Positions 1-11,800 of a stretch of 64,000 nucleotides of DNA are shown in pieces. Below the pieces are notes generated by a model, which was not told where the DNA came from, did no database searches, and worked only from the letters and a program-made list of their open reading frames with translations. How positions within the stretch are numbered: position 1 is the stretch's first letter; every line of letters begins with the position of its first letter. Where the stretch lies: positions 9,057,501 to 9,121,500 of the forward strand of contig JAULJL010000015.1 in assembly GCA_030761205.1 (NCBI GenBank). The letters run 5' to 3'. Origin of the DNA: Fremontodendron californicum (taxonomy: Eukaryota > Streptophyta > Magnoliopsida > Malvales > Malvaceae). The translations under genes were made by a program, and so were the position numbers.

Positions 1-342
1 ATAAGTCTGTTCTGCTGCGTCCCATATTTCTTTAGATGTTGGCAGAAACATGAACGTATCACTGACTTCTGGCAGCATGGAATTCCATAGCCAAGACATT
101 ACCATGGAGTCCTCTTCATCCCAAGCATCAAATTCGGGATCTCCCTTCTTGGGTCCAGTGCCAAGGAGATGACTCAGTTTTCCCTTCCCTTTTAGAAAGG
201 TCCGAACCATTTGAGACCACTTCATATAGTTTTTGCCATTCAATCTGTAGGCTGATTGAATACTCTGTAGTTCACCTGTTGTTTGACTTAGTGCCACCTC
301 TTTGGATTGGGCGGTAGAAGTATTATCGGTAATGGAAGACAT
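1..342 (-). mobile_element. Copia-type retrotransposon gag-like CDS, 5' part
   Basis: The minus strand is open from an ATG at 342 to the window edge (114 codons, no stop). The start reads MSSITDNTSTAQSKEVALSQ, followed by YRLNGKNYMKWSQ and later DAWDEEDSMVMSWLW and SKEIWDA. This is the layout of the N-terminal gag domain of plant Ty1/copia polyproteins (UBN2 / gag-polypeptide of LTR-copia type), which packages element RNA. A tRNA-Met primer site and an LTR lie upstream in the right order, which supports the call. The rest of the polyprotein is outside the window, so intactness cannot be judged. Confidence 0.85.
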
Positions 343-356
343 TTTGTAAAGAGATT

Positions 357-628
357 GTTTTTTAAAGAAAAATCAGCAATGAAGGCTGCTGATCAGTGAC
401 CAGAAATTCAGCTATGAAGGCTGAAAAAAAAATTGAGCAGAAATTCTGTTCTTGGACAGATTTCAAATCCCAGAAAAAAAAAATGAGCCTATGTTTTTGA
501 AAGAAAAATCAGCAATGAAGGCTGCTGATCAGTGACCAGAAATTCAGCTATGAAGGCTGAAAAAAAAAAAATTTGAGCAGAAATTCTGTTCTTGGACAGA
601 TTTCAAATCCCAGAAAAAATGAGCCTAT
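357..628 (-). repeat. 136-bp tandem duplication in the retrotransposon leader
   Basis: Bases 357-492 and 493-628 are two near-identical copies, offset by 136 bp. Both contain AAAGAAAAATCAGCAATG at the left and GAGCCTAT at the right. They differ mainly in the length of A-runs. The pair sits between the primer binding site and the gag ATG, so it doubles the untranslated leader where packaging signals usually lie. Confidence 0.9.
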
Positions 629-629
629 A

Positions 630-641
630 GCTCTGATACCA
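630..641 (-). other. Retrotransposon primer binding site (tRNA-iMet)
   Basis: On the minus strand this reads TGGTATCAGAGC, the standard complement to the 3' end of plant initiator tRNA-Met used by copia elements. It directly abuts the LTR end (...TTTCTTCA on the minus strand). Confidence 0.9.
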
Positions 642-850
642 TGAAGAAAGGTTTTATTGTATATATATTTCTGAACTAGTCTGTTACAAGGTATTTATAC
701 ATGAAGGAAGGGTTTACTAAATCCTTAAAAGATAGGAATTTGACAGTATTTACAGCTAATTACAGCTAATTTCCAGCAGTCAATATTTCCAGCAGCAGTC
801 AATATTTCCAGCAGTCAATATTTCCAGCAGTCAATCCCTGATTTCCAGCA
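642..850 (-). mobile_element. 5' LTR of the copia-type element
   Basis: On the minus strand the segment starts TGCTGGAAATC and ends CTTTCTTCA, giving the TG...CA ends expected of an LTR, and it is followed immediately by the primer binding site. A TATA box (TATAAATACC, minus strand, about 692-701) lies inside. The outer third holds about four imperfect copies of a 16-bp unit (TTTCCAGCAGTCAATA on the plus strand, 770-835). The inner edge is firm. The outer edge at 850 is inferred from the TGCTGG start, because the partner LTR is outside the window. Confidence 0.7.
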
Positions 851-1080
851 ATATGCAATTGTGAACTTGCACTTATACTGTGGATGCTAATAAACTGTAT
901 GTTTCTTGTATGCTCATGATTTTATTTATTTAAGTGCTTGAATTGTGATTAGTTTTACACTTGCATGGATTTTGGTTGATTTTATTTGGATGAAGTTCTA
1001 TTTCATTTGATGGAAACTTTTGCATAGGAAACATTGTAGCATGAATTTTGTTGGCTTAATCGGTTCTTGGTAGTTCTTAT

Positions 1081-1202
1081 CTATGTTACTCCGACTCTTC
1101 ATTTTTCATGAACTATCCGTAGGGTACGATCCTCCAAATGTATGGAAAAACTTAGAAAAAATTGAGCATACCCGACACTTACTCCGAGTCCGAGTAATGT
1201 AG
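1081..1202 (+). mobile_element. MITE copy A of the CTATGTT family (shortened)
   Basis: It starts CTATGTTACTCCGACTC and ends GAGTCCGAGTAATGTAG, which are inverted copies of each other. The flanks are GTTCTTAT (1073-1080) and TTTCTTAT (1203-1210), a 7/8 match for an 8-bp target duplication. It is shorter than other copies: the middle block with the repeated GTGTCGGACACGGG motif is missing. Confidence 0.75.
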
Positions 1203-3779
1203 TTTCTTATTGATGTTTTTCTTTCTTTGATGAGCCCCTGTATTAATGCTTTGTTGTCAGTTTGTTCAGAAAATTGAGTTACTCATTGAGATGCTATAGT
1301 GTTGAAAAAGGAAGTAGAGTTTCAATTATGTGAAATGAGAGTTAACTTCAAAGACTTCTTTTCTTTTTATAAATAGCAATATTTTTCCATTTTCTTCTTG
1401 ATGTTCTAGAAATATACTTTACTTTTATGGAAGTTCATTGGAAGTTCATTAATTCAATTGATATTAACAAACTCCCAATTGTTGTTCTGGATGTTAATTT
1501 TTAGTTTGTCATAGTAACTTGTAATTTTTAGGACATTTTACCACCATTTTATATTTTAATTTCACTCATTTTATTCCCAAAAAAAATAAATATTAAATAT
1601 TTTTTTAAATAACGTATAAAATAGTTTAATTTTATATTAAATATTACTTTAATATTATATTAAATATTATTTTTAATGTTAAATATTTTATATATATAAT
1701 ATTTTAATATTATTTTTAAATCGTATTTTTTAGATATTACTTTAAAAATGATTTTAAATATTATTTTTAAACATAATTTATTAAAATACTTTTAGATATT
1801 ATTTTTTATTAAAATATTTTTATTATTTTTATTTTATAATTTCTTTAAATACTTTATATGTATTAATAATATTATATAAGATATGATTAAAGAATAAGTT
1901 TAATTTTATAAATAAAATGTTATTTATTTAATTCAAGGACAAAATAATCAATTCATACTTAGTTTTTACATTTTCCTTAACATATTTAACCAATCAAATA
2001 ATGTAATAATATTTCATTCAATCAATTAAATTATATAATACCTACTATTTTATTTTTACCGAATAGTTATTTCGTTTGTCATTTATTTCATTGGCTGAAC
2101 CAAACATAACTTAAATTAGATACAAAACTGGAAATCCTTTTTCCAAAAAGAAAAAAAGGAAAAGGTAAAGATAAAGATAAAGGTCTATGTTTGTCAATTT
2201 GCCATCAAACCAAATAAAATTAGCGCATTTGTGGAGCCCTTTAACATGCCGATGCCGGTAATACTAATAACTCAACAAAATCATTTTTAAAAAAATAATA
2301 CAAATTCTTCATTTAATTGCATAATTTTAACATGATTTGCTTTGCTCCCTCTCTTGGTATGTTTAATTTTTCTTCATTTATAGTCTTAATTGTTTTTTTA
2401 ATTTAATTTTGCAACTGTCTTCGGTCCTTAACTATTATTTTAAGGTTTTCTTAAAACTTCATAACTAATTGGTTAATTTTAATTGTTGGTAATAATAAAT
2501 GATAGTAACAAATAATTTATATGCAACCAACTCATTTAAAGTAGAATTATTCATAGGTTGAATCGAGTAGGATTTATCATATCATGTGAGTAATTCGATT
2601 TTTGAACGGATCTAATTTAAAATTATTGATTCTAATCATTTTCATTTTTATCATGTTAATTAATAATTAGTATTATAGGTTCCTCTAGAATGTTGAGAAC
2701 ATGTTTATTAACTTTCTACTTGCATATGAATTTCATTGAAAAAAATTAATAATTTTTCATTTTTTGGTAAGAAACAAGTATTAATATTTTTTTTCATATA
2801 ACATATACTTATGTGCTCCAAAACATGAGAGATATTTCAGTTTTTCAGTTATAATAAGTGTTTATGTTGTTTTATAGTAATTAATTTCTTCAATATAACC
2901 ATTGTCTTTTTTTTGTCTCAATCAGGCTTAATTTGCAAAAATAAAAAATAAAGAAAAAGAGCATAAAGCAATCAAATTTTAAAAATGTCAAATATATCTC
3001 CAAAGGGAAGTGAAAGTGGACCTGTTTAAAGGTGGATTATCCGTTCAGTCCGACAGATCCGATCTTGGATAAAAAATATTTTTATTTAAATTTAATTATA
3101 AAATATATAAATATTAATATAAAAATAATATTTTGTGAACAATAAAATGGGCTTTTTGAGCCGACTTAGGCCCGACTTGATCTTGACTTAGGTAAGAAAA
3201 TAAAAAATTTATCGGGTCACGACTTAATCAGACTCATGGACAGATTTAGGTGATGGGAAGGTAAGTTTAGATTTTTGGGAGGAATAATGAAGATTAGAAA
3301 TGGAAAACCAAATGAAGGAGATGGAGATAGGGATTTAAATTGAGATGTGAAAGAAATGGGTTTTTAATTTGAAAACATGAAATGGAAGTTCAAAAAAACA
3401 TAAGATTTTATCAAAAGAATGAGATAATTCTAAAAATAAAGTGAAGAAAAAAGAATTCCAAAGTGATAATATTTTGAACTATAGGTATTTATGTTAGCCA
3501 TTTAGACTAAATTTGTATGCATAATTTTCATTATTAATGAATGATGTATTTTAAAAATTCTAATAAATTTGAATTTAAAAAACATTTTATTTTATGTAAA
3601 ACTAAAAATAATCAATAACTAGAATCCTTCTCCCGTTGGGGGATTTTTTTAATATTTATAAAATTTTAATTAAATTAACAATCAAAAATAAATTTAATTT
3701 GAATCATATTAAATAATTATTATTTATTTAATTTTTTTTATGTTTTAATATTTTAAATAAATAAATTTAAAATTAAAAA

Positions 3780-4480
3780 CGAATCGTTATAAATTATGCA
3801 AAATATAAGATTAATTGAGACACGACACAAACACAACATGAGAAAATAATTAAAACACAACACGAAAAATAATATGAACACGATACAAACATACAAACAT
3901 GTCAAAATCTATATAAAACAAATTATTAACGTGTAAAAATTTATAATATTTTGAACATACCAAAAAAATAACATGAACACGTCACGAACACACAATTTTT
4001 TTTTTATAAATTGGACCATTATGACAAATTATAAAAAATATATCATGAATTGAGACAAGACACGAACGCACAAACTTTTTTCTAAATTGAATCATAATGA
4101 CAAACTATGCAAAATATTAAATGAATTGAGACACGACACAAATACAACATAAAAAAAAAATTAAAACATAACACGAAAAATAACATGAACATGACACGAA
4201 TACACAAATTTTCTCTAAATTTAATCACTATAATAAATTATGCAAAATATCTAATGAATTGAGGCACGACACCAACACACAATTTTTTTTAAAAATTGAA
4301 TCACAATGATAAATTATGCAAAATATTAGATGAATTAAGATACAATACGAACACAACATAGAAAAAATAATTAAAACATAACACGAAAAAAAATGAACAT
4401 AACATGAATATACGAACGTGTCAAAATATACATAAAACAAATTATTAACGTGTAAAAATTTATATAAATTTATATTTATT
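3780..4480. repeat. Degenerate tandem repeat (AATTATGCAAAATAT units)
   Basis: At least five diverged units share the motif AATTATGCAAAATAT followed by ATTGAGACACGACAC and AACACAACATG (units near 3793, 4026, 4106, 4233 and 4311). Spacing is irregular (roughly 80-230 bp), so the array has undergone unequal gain and loss. A 70-aa minus-strand ORF (4228-4440) lies wholly inside and is not a gene. Confidence 0.7.
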
Positions 4481-4604
4481 TAAAACACAAAAAAATAACA
4501 TGAATATAATCACATAAATTTTTCTCTTTTTTTTTTCTCTTGTCATTTCTTTCTTTCCTTCCTCTAAAAAAAACAACACGTGTCATCTCTTAGATAATTT
4601 GTGC

Positions 4605-4751
4605 AATCATAAATATATTATTATACATTACTTTAAACTTTTAAATAAATTATCTATCTATACTTACTATTATAAAAAGAAAATCATAAATATATTATAC
4701 ATTACTTTAAACTTTTAAATAAATTATCTATCTATACTTACTATTATAAAA
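4605..4751. repeat. 75-bp tandem duplication with Helitron-like start motif
   Basis: Two copies (about 4605-4678 and 4682-4751) run from AATCATAAATATATTA to TCTATACTTACTATTATAAA. The last motif resembles the 5' ends of many plant Helitrons. No CTRR hairpin end was identified, so Helitron origin is a guess. Confidence 0.5.
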
Positions 4752-5866
4752 AAAATGACTAAGTTGATATCACTGAATTAAGTGACACTAACTAAATTGA
4801 TAAAAATATAAAAAAATTAAATAAAACTATTTATGTATTTTAATATTTTATATAATAATTTTTTACAAAAAAATTACTTATTTACTTTTAAAAAAAGTAC
4901 TCATTTTTCAAAAAATTACTCACTTACAAAAATTACATACTTACAAAAACTACTCATATATATTTTTTTATATTTATTTTTTTAAAACACAATTTATTAT
5001 TTTTAAAAATATATATTTTCACTTGTGGAATTCTAATTATATATAATTTCTAAAAAATAAACTTGCAATTTTGGACACAATAAAAAAACTAGGCAAATTT
5101 AATAAATACAAAAACAATACAATAAACAAGACATGATTTGTTTAAACGTGATTAATACAATTAATATAAAACATCTAATACACATATTATATTTATATTT
5201 AAAATTTTAACATATTTAATAATTTATATTGTATTTATATTTATACTATTAATATATATAAAAAAAAGGAGATACGATGAGCAAACAGGATTGCCAGATT
5301 TACTGAAAATTTTAAATTTAAGTTGATACTTCTTTTATCAAAATTAAGTAATGTTTGAAATTTGCGAATGTTAAGGGTAAAGATAACAAATATTAAAAAC
5401 ATTTTATGTGGGTTTGAGCAAAGCAAGTGAGCAACCGTTGTATTTTTTTTTTTTTGGTTTTAAAACTTAAAAAAATGCCAAATATTTTTTTTTGGCAAAA
5501 ACATAAAACAAAACCGGTCTGGGAATCGGGCAGAGAAACAAAGAGAGTGGGAAGACGAAAAGAAGGAGGAAAAAAAAAAAAAATAAAGCAGCTAGAAGTA
5601 TCCAAAACGCAATTTCTTGTATCCCTCCCTCCCTCCCTTTTTTTTTTTTTTTTTTTTTTTTTTCAAAATCCAAAATAATAATTTTAATATTTCTGCTCAA
5701 AATTATTTGACAATTGACTCCTCACCCTCCATTTTTTTTCTTGTTACTTTTCCTTTATGTCTCCTCAGATCTAAACTTTCTCAGCAATTTAGGGGCGAAA
5801 TCGATTCGGGAAATCAGCGACGAAATCAGAAAAAACCGCCGGTCTGATCCAAGAATCCGGATTGAA

Positions 5867-8800
5867 ATGGATGATTTTCCAGGTTTATTAGCCAAAGATT
5901 TTGGGATCAAACCCCAAGGCAAGTCGGCCCCTATGGCACCTCCTAGAAACCCTTCATCGGGTACCAATTTCTCTTCGAGTCCGAATTACGGGTTCCAATC
6001 CGATTTTACCCGATCTTCATCCGGCAACGCCAAATCGCCATCCAATTCCATTTTCGACGATCAGGATAGCGACGGGCTCATGTTTAACGACGTCTACGGT
6101 GGACCCCCCAAGTACTCGTCCGAGTCTCGGGCCACAACCGCGCAAACCTCGTCGTTCGATTACGACTCCTTTTTCAAGGACCCGAAGCCGCCGGTTTTTG
6201 ACAAGCCTGTTTACGATGACGATCTTTTCAATGGATTGCCTGGGATCAAGAGCTCTTCCGCGGCATCGGCCGCTAAGTACGACGACGTATTTTCGATCCC
6301 GGGGTCTCCGCCTCCTCCTAAGCATAAGTCGCTGAACAGCTCGCCGTTTGATGATCTGCTTGGGAATCTAGGGAGGAAAGAGACGGAGACTAATGTGAAG
6401 AGTGAGAGAGTGAAAGCGCAGAAAGATGCGCCTCTTTTTGATGATTTGCTTCCTGGTTTTGGTCGGAGTAGCTCTCCTGCATCTGCGAGGTATTTTCCGG
6501 TTTATAAGGCTTTGATTTTGAAATAAATGAATACTATACTACTTTTGCGCAATGTGCTGTTGTACTTGCACTGTTTTGCGGACACCTCAATTTAGGTATT
6601 CGTGCTGGCTTTTGATGTCTAAGGGTATTGGCGATTTATGATACTTTGCACAAATGCTTAAATGTTCAATGTAGTCTGAGGTTCTGAGATTTGGTTGTGG
6701 TTTTGGCAGCTTAGGTTTCGGCATTTAGCATACAAATGGGGCAATGTATTCAATGAAATGAGCATATTTAAATACAGATTTTTGTAGGTCGAGTTGGTTA
6801 AGATTAGTGCTTGTTTTCTTAAGTCTTTAATCAAGGTTATGTTTTACTGGTTTTGTGTGTTCTAAATATTGGCAAGTTAGTTGTTTGTCCAAAATATGTT
6901 CTATACTAGGTACTTTTGTGTGATTCGGTTGTGGGATTTTCGGTAAATGACTAAAGAAGGCAATTTACTTGCAAATATTGAATTAGACGACTTGGAGATT
7001 TTAGACCTATTTATCACTTAATTGCTCTTATTTGTCTGGTTTCTCAACTGCATAGCCTTAGCGTTTTCCTGAAATATTTAGTTCAATGGAAGCAATACTT
7101 TGCTGGAGTTGATCAACACTATGAATGATCTGATCTGAATGTTGATCTCATGGAGTTTGTGTCGCTATAAATGTCGATATACTGTAATGAACTTGAAACA
7201 CATAATATGTGGATTTTTCTATTTTTTTCCCACTGCTGAAGTGTTTCGGTTCAGTTGCACATTTGAGGGAGCTTCTCATTTGGATCAGCAACCACCATAG
7301 AAACCTACATTTAGGATCAGGAGGGCTAGCCTCATGTTTTGGGAATTTTAATTACAATACACTGCACGTGCATATGGAATTGGACATATTGAGATCATCT
7401 CTGTCAGCCACCCCCACCAGAGAAAAGAAAAAGAAGGAAATGAGTTCTAAGTAGTTCTGTAGTGAAATGTTAGTTTAGGGTTCTGACTGCTTAAAGTTGT
7501 ACTTTCCTTTCTGGGTATTTAGTTGCCAAATGAGAATGTACACATTTCTTCAACTCCCTTGTGAGGGTTTATGCTCATTTTGTACCTCTGACAGAGTCTC
7601 AAAGTTGGTAATTAACATATAAAAGTCATCAATCCATAGCTTCCCCAGATGACTTAGTTTTGGTGTTTACTAATACCAAATTAGTTGTATTCTTACTTTT
7701 GTGGTGTATTGTAACTAATCAGATTTAAGGATTTTGAAGTAACTTGAGTTGGTACCAAGTTTATGTGTCAAACCAGGTTTACACTTGCCCGAATATGACG
7801 TCTTATGAGAGATATCACATGAATACAGATGTAGCTTTATTAATCCTCTTTTGGTCATCTACTGCCTCTGCAAATCTCTTTGGTTGGTCGAGGAATGCTT
7901 GTCATCCTCTGTTTATTTCTATTTTCTCTTTTAAGGTGGCAAAGGTCCTAGTTTAAATTCATTGGTTAGGTTGGATTGGGTAGGTTACATTCTGTTGGTT
8001 ATTAAATGTTGTTAGAAATAAGTTAGGATGATATGTACTTCCAGGAACTTTGAGATTTTCTTATGAGATAAGCTTTTATTTTTAGTTTGGAAATCATTTG
8101 TAGTTAGAAACATGGACGTAGCTTTTACTATAAACTTTAGTAAATATCAGTGTTGTCATTCACAGTGTTTTTACTTGTAAATATTTTAGCTGTAGCCAGA
8201 CTTGGAAGAGGTAAATAGACCAAAGATATAAAAACTTATTGTCGTTACAATTGTGATTATGTTTAATTGGAAACTCTTAGGGCTAGTTTAGCATTGTTGT
8301 TGGAAAAAGTGTGTTTAAAAAGTATGGTGAAAAAAATGTGGCTTAAGAACTTTTAAGTGTTTGGCTTTGCTGTGAGGAATTGAAATGTAAAAAAAGATAT
8401 GTTTAAAATAATAAAAGTTTAGAGACGTGAGGATAATAAAGTCATTTTATCCAAAAGCCAGCTTTCAAACCACACAAACTCCATTTTCTTGGCCTTTTGG
8501 TTTGGGTTGCCAAACCATGATTTTAATCGCAAAAGCCAACAATTGTTACCCGTTTAGCATTGCGTTTGCGGTGAAACGTAGTTTTTGACCTCAAAAGCGG
8601 TGCCAACAGCAATGCTAAACGGGGCCTTAGTGCACATTACTGCTATCTTAAGTGTGAAGAAAGGTCACTAAAAGGGTTACATATGTTTATGGTACATTTG
8701 GACTCTAAACACTTATGTTAGAAGCTTGAGATCATGTATCTTTCTTTTCAGTTCTATATTTGTCCATGCAATCGTACTAGTCTCTTCTTATAATACTTAG

Positions 8801-11800
8801 CTTTACCATGTAAATGTTAGCTGATATCATGCTCCATCCTTTGGACAGGTCAACTTCAGATACTGGCCAGTCCCAGAAACCAGCCTCAAATTCAAACAAG
8901 ACTGGCTCCAATTTGATGGAGGACCCTTTTGTTGTCTTAGAATCAACATCAGACCCTGCAGATTCGTCCTCAGGGTTGTTTACAGACCCCTCGGAAGTAA
9001 TAAGTAAACTTAATGGATCTGGGAAGTCAAGAGTGGAGAGTTCGTCTGGAAGTGGGGGAGTATTTGATGATATAGATCCTCTTGATGGTCTTGGAAAATC
9101 TGTACCTCCTGTGTCATCTGAGATCGATAAGAGAGGGAAGGATTGGAGCCCTTTAAGAACTGCGAGTGGATCGACTCCAACTAGTAAAGAGCCAAATGAT
9201 GAAGATTATGAATACTATACAAAGAAGAGGATGCCTTCTATGGAGAACTTTCCGGAATCTCATCAACCTGTGTTTGACATGCCCAGTATGTCAACTGATT
9301 TTCATACCTCTGTTGGTCGAACTACTAGCCCTCCTCCTTACTCGAATGTTGGTTCTAATGAGACTAGTTCCCAAGTAAATAGAACTCCAAGATCTGAGAA
9401 CTTTGACACATTTGATGATGTGTGGCTCACTGTATCAGAGATTCCCCTCTTTACGCAACCTACTAGCGCTCCACCCCCTTCAAGACCCCCGCCTCCAAGG
9501 CCACCACGAGTTTCAAAGCCAATGACCAGCTCATTTTCTTCAGCAAATGCAAAAAAGAAGGTCAATGATTTTTCTTCTTTCCCAAATTCAACTCAGTACT
9601 CACACAGCTCTCAGTCTGCTCGTGCTGCAGCAAGCAGCTCTGTTACATCTCAAATTGATGAACTTGAAGATTTTGCAATGGGTAGGGCCCAGAATAATTT
9701 CGAACAGGCTGAAGTTTTTCCTGGTGATGATTTTGAGACCAATTCCGTTGCTGCTGCTTCTGCTGCTGCCATGAAAGAGGCAATGGATAGAGCAGAGGCT
9801 AAATTTAGGCATGCTAAGGAAATGAGGGAGAGAGAGAATTTGAAGACTGCTAGAAATAAAGAAGCTGGTCAAATGGATACAGATGAGAGAGCTATGCAAG
9901 ATGCTTTGGATAGAGAAGCTAGAGAAAAGCAAGAGAGGCTGGAGCATGAGAGGCAACAAAGGGAAAGGGAGGAGGAAGAGAGAGAGCAAAGGAGACGTGA
10001 ATTGGACAGGGAAAGGGAGGAGAAGGAGAGAGAACAAAGAAGGCTTGAGAAAGAGAGGGAGCGAGTTAGGGAGATGGAGAGGGAAAGGGAAAGGGCCAGG
10101 CAAGCTGTTGAAAGGGCTACTAGAGAAGCACGCGAAAGAGCAGCAGCTGAAGCTCGTGCAAGAGCTGAAAGGGTTGCTGTTGGAAAGGCAGCCACTGAAG
10201 CTCGAGAACGTGCGGAAAGGGCTGCAGTGCAGAGAGCACAAGCTGAAGCCCGTGAAAGGGCAGCAGTTGAGGCAAGAGAAAGAGCAGAAAGAGCTGCTGC
10301 AGAAGCAAGAGAAAGGGAGGTGAGAGAGAGGGAAGCGTGGGAGAGGACTGCAGCAGCAAAAGTTGAAGCTGAAGCAAGGCTTAGAGCAGAAAGAGCTGCT
10401 GTGGAGAGGGCTGCTGCCGAGGCTCGAGAAAGAGCAGCTGCTTCTGCAAGGGCAAGCCAGCAAAAGAATGACAATGATCTTGAATCCTTCTTTAGTATGG
10501 GTTCTCGAACAAGCAGTGCACCAAGGCCAAGAGATAACTCGTCGGTGAGAATCTAAGGCCGCCATGCTGTATTCATCTTCAGATATATGCTGTAGTATCA
10601 GCCTGTCTGGTTTCTAACCTGACCTGTTGCTCTTGCAGGATCCCCTGTTTGATGGACAAAACAAGGGAGGGCCTGAAGTAGCTAGGAGAACATCTGTTGG
10701 ATCCTCGTCTAGTGTGAGGAAAGCTTCTTCAACTGCAAACATTGTTGATGATCTCAGTTCTATTTTTGGAGGTACTTGCAAATTTGAGATATAATGATCT
10801 TTGTAATTTGTAATATCATGTTTGTTCTTCTCCATAGTTGAACTGACTAAGCTACTTTGCTGCTAAAGCTACTGCATCTTCATCTGGAGAGTTCCAAGAG
10901 GTTGACGGGGAAACTGAAGAAAGGAGAAGAGCCAGGTTGGAACGCCACCAAAGAACTCAGGAGCGTGCGGTATGTATTCTGTATTACATGGTTTCATTTA
11001 TCTTTTCCCTCCTGTCCAGTTATAAACTGCTTGCTGGCCCTGGTTTACTATTGAGTTTGCATATCCAGGCAAAAGCACTGGCTGAGAAAAATCAGCGTGA
11101 CCTTCAAGTGCAAAGGGAACAAGCTGAGAGACATGTAAGTGGATGCAGTAAATATATATATATATATATATATCTTTTTTTATCTTTTTATTTTGTTCAT
11201 CTATTCTTTTTCCTCATCTTTTTATTTTTTTAAGCGAATATTTTTCAATGGAGTCCAATGATAAAAGGACTTTTGCTCTGGCCCCAGCCTTCATATCATA
11301 GACTTTGCACAATGGCATTACATTTTATGAGTTGCAAGTGTTGTTAGGTCTGAGGTTGCTTTTGCTTGTTCTTCACTTCTTCAATCTACCTTCGGTTAGC
11401 GTCAAAGTTAACTTGTAAAATTGACTCTAGAGACTTTACACTTTCACTTAATTTTTATACTATTACTAATGTATAAAGGAAATGGGCGGCTTTGATTTAT
11501 GGATAAAACTTGCATAAGAAAAAAAGATAACTTAGTATTTAATCCTATAATATAATTTATTAAGACTCCCAACAATGGTACTATTGATAAGTTAAAACTT
11601 GTTCAGTACTTTTTGGCTCAATTTTGTAATCCCAGTATCACCAGTGAGATGAGTTAGGACTGGGGAATTAATATCGTATATGAACCTAAAATTATATTAA
11701 CCTGCCCAACTAGCCTTGCACCCAAATGATATGTTAATTTGGATTCGGTTGGCTTAAGTAATTGAACGTATAATGGCACATAATGCGTTGAAAGAAATAG

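Larger units (their letters stand above)
851..5866. other. AT-rich spacer left of the auxilin-like gene
   Basis: No gene was found. Short ORFs here are fragments of AT-rich sequence. Contents listed separately: a MITE copy at 1081-1202, a degenerate tandem repeat at 3780-4480 and a 75-bp tandem duplication at 4605-4751. Bases 1550-2100 and 3540-3780 are almost pure A/T. A GC-richer patch at 3020-3250 looks like an old transposon remnant but has no clear ends. The last 250 bases, with CCCTCC repeats and a long T-run at 5622-5663, probably form the promoter and leader of the auxilin-like gene. Confidence 0.6.

Noticed and set aside
3020..3250. GC-richer patch with GGGCTTTTTGAGCCGACTT, possible MITE
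   Set aside because: The ends pair poorly and no flanking duplication could be found; kept only as a remnant in the spacer entry.
5393..5847. Several Lys- and Phe-rich ORFs around long A/T runs
   Set aside because: Homopolymer artefacts in the leader region of the auxilin-like gene.
9600..10565. Long minus-strand ORFs (321 and 201 codons) opposite auxilin exon 2
   Set aside because: They are shadows of the Glu/Arg/Ala-rich coiled coil, whose purine-rich codons leave the antisense frames open. Content is Ser/Leu/Phe low complexity, with no exon structure.
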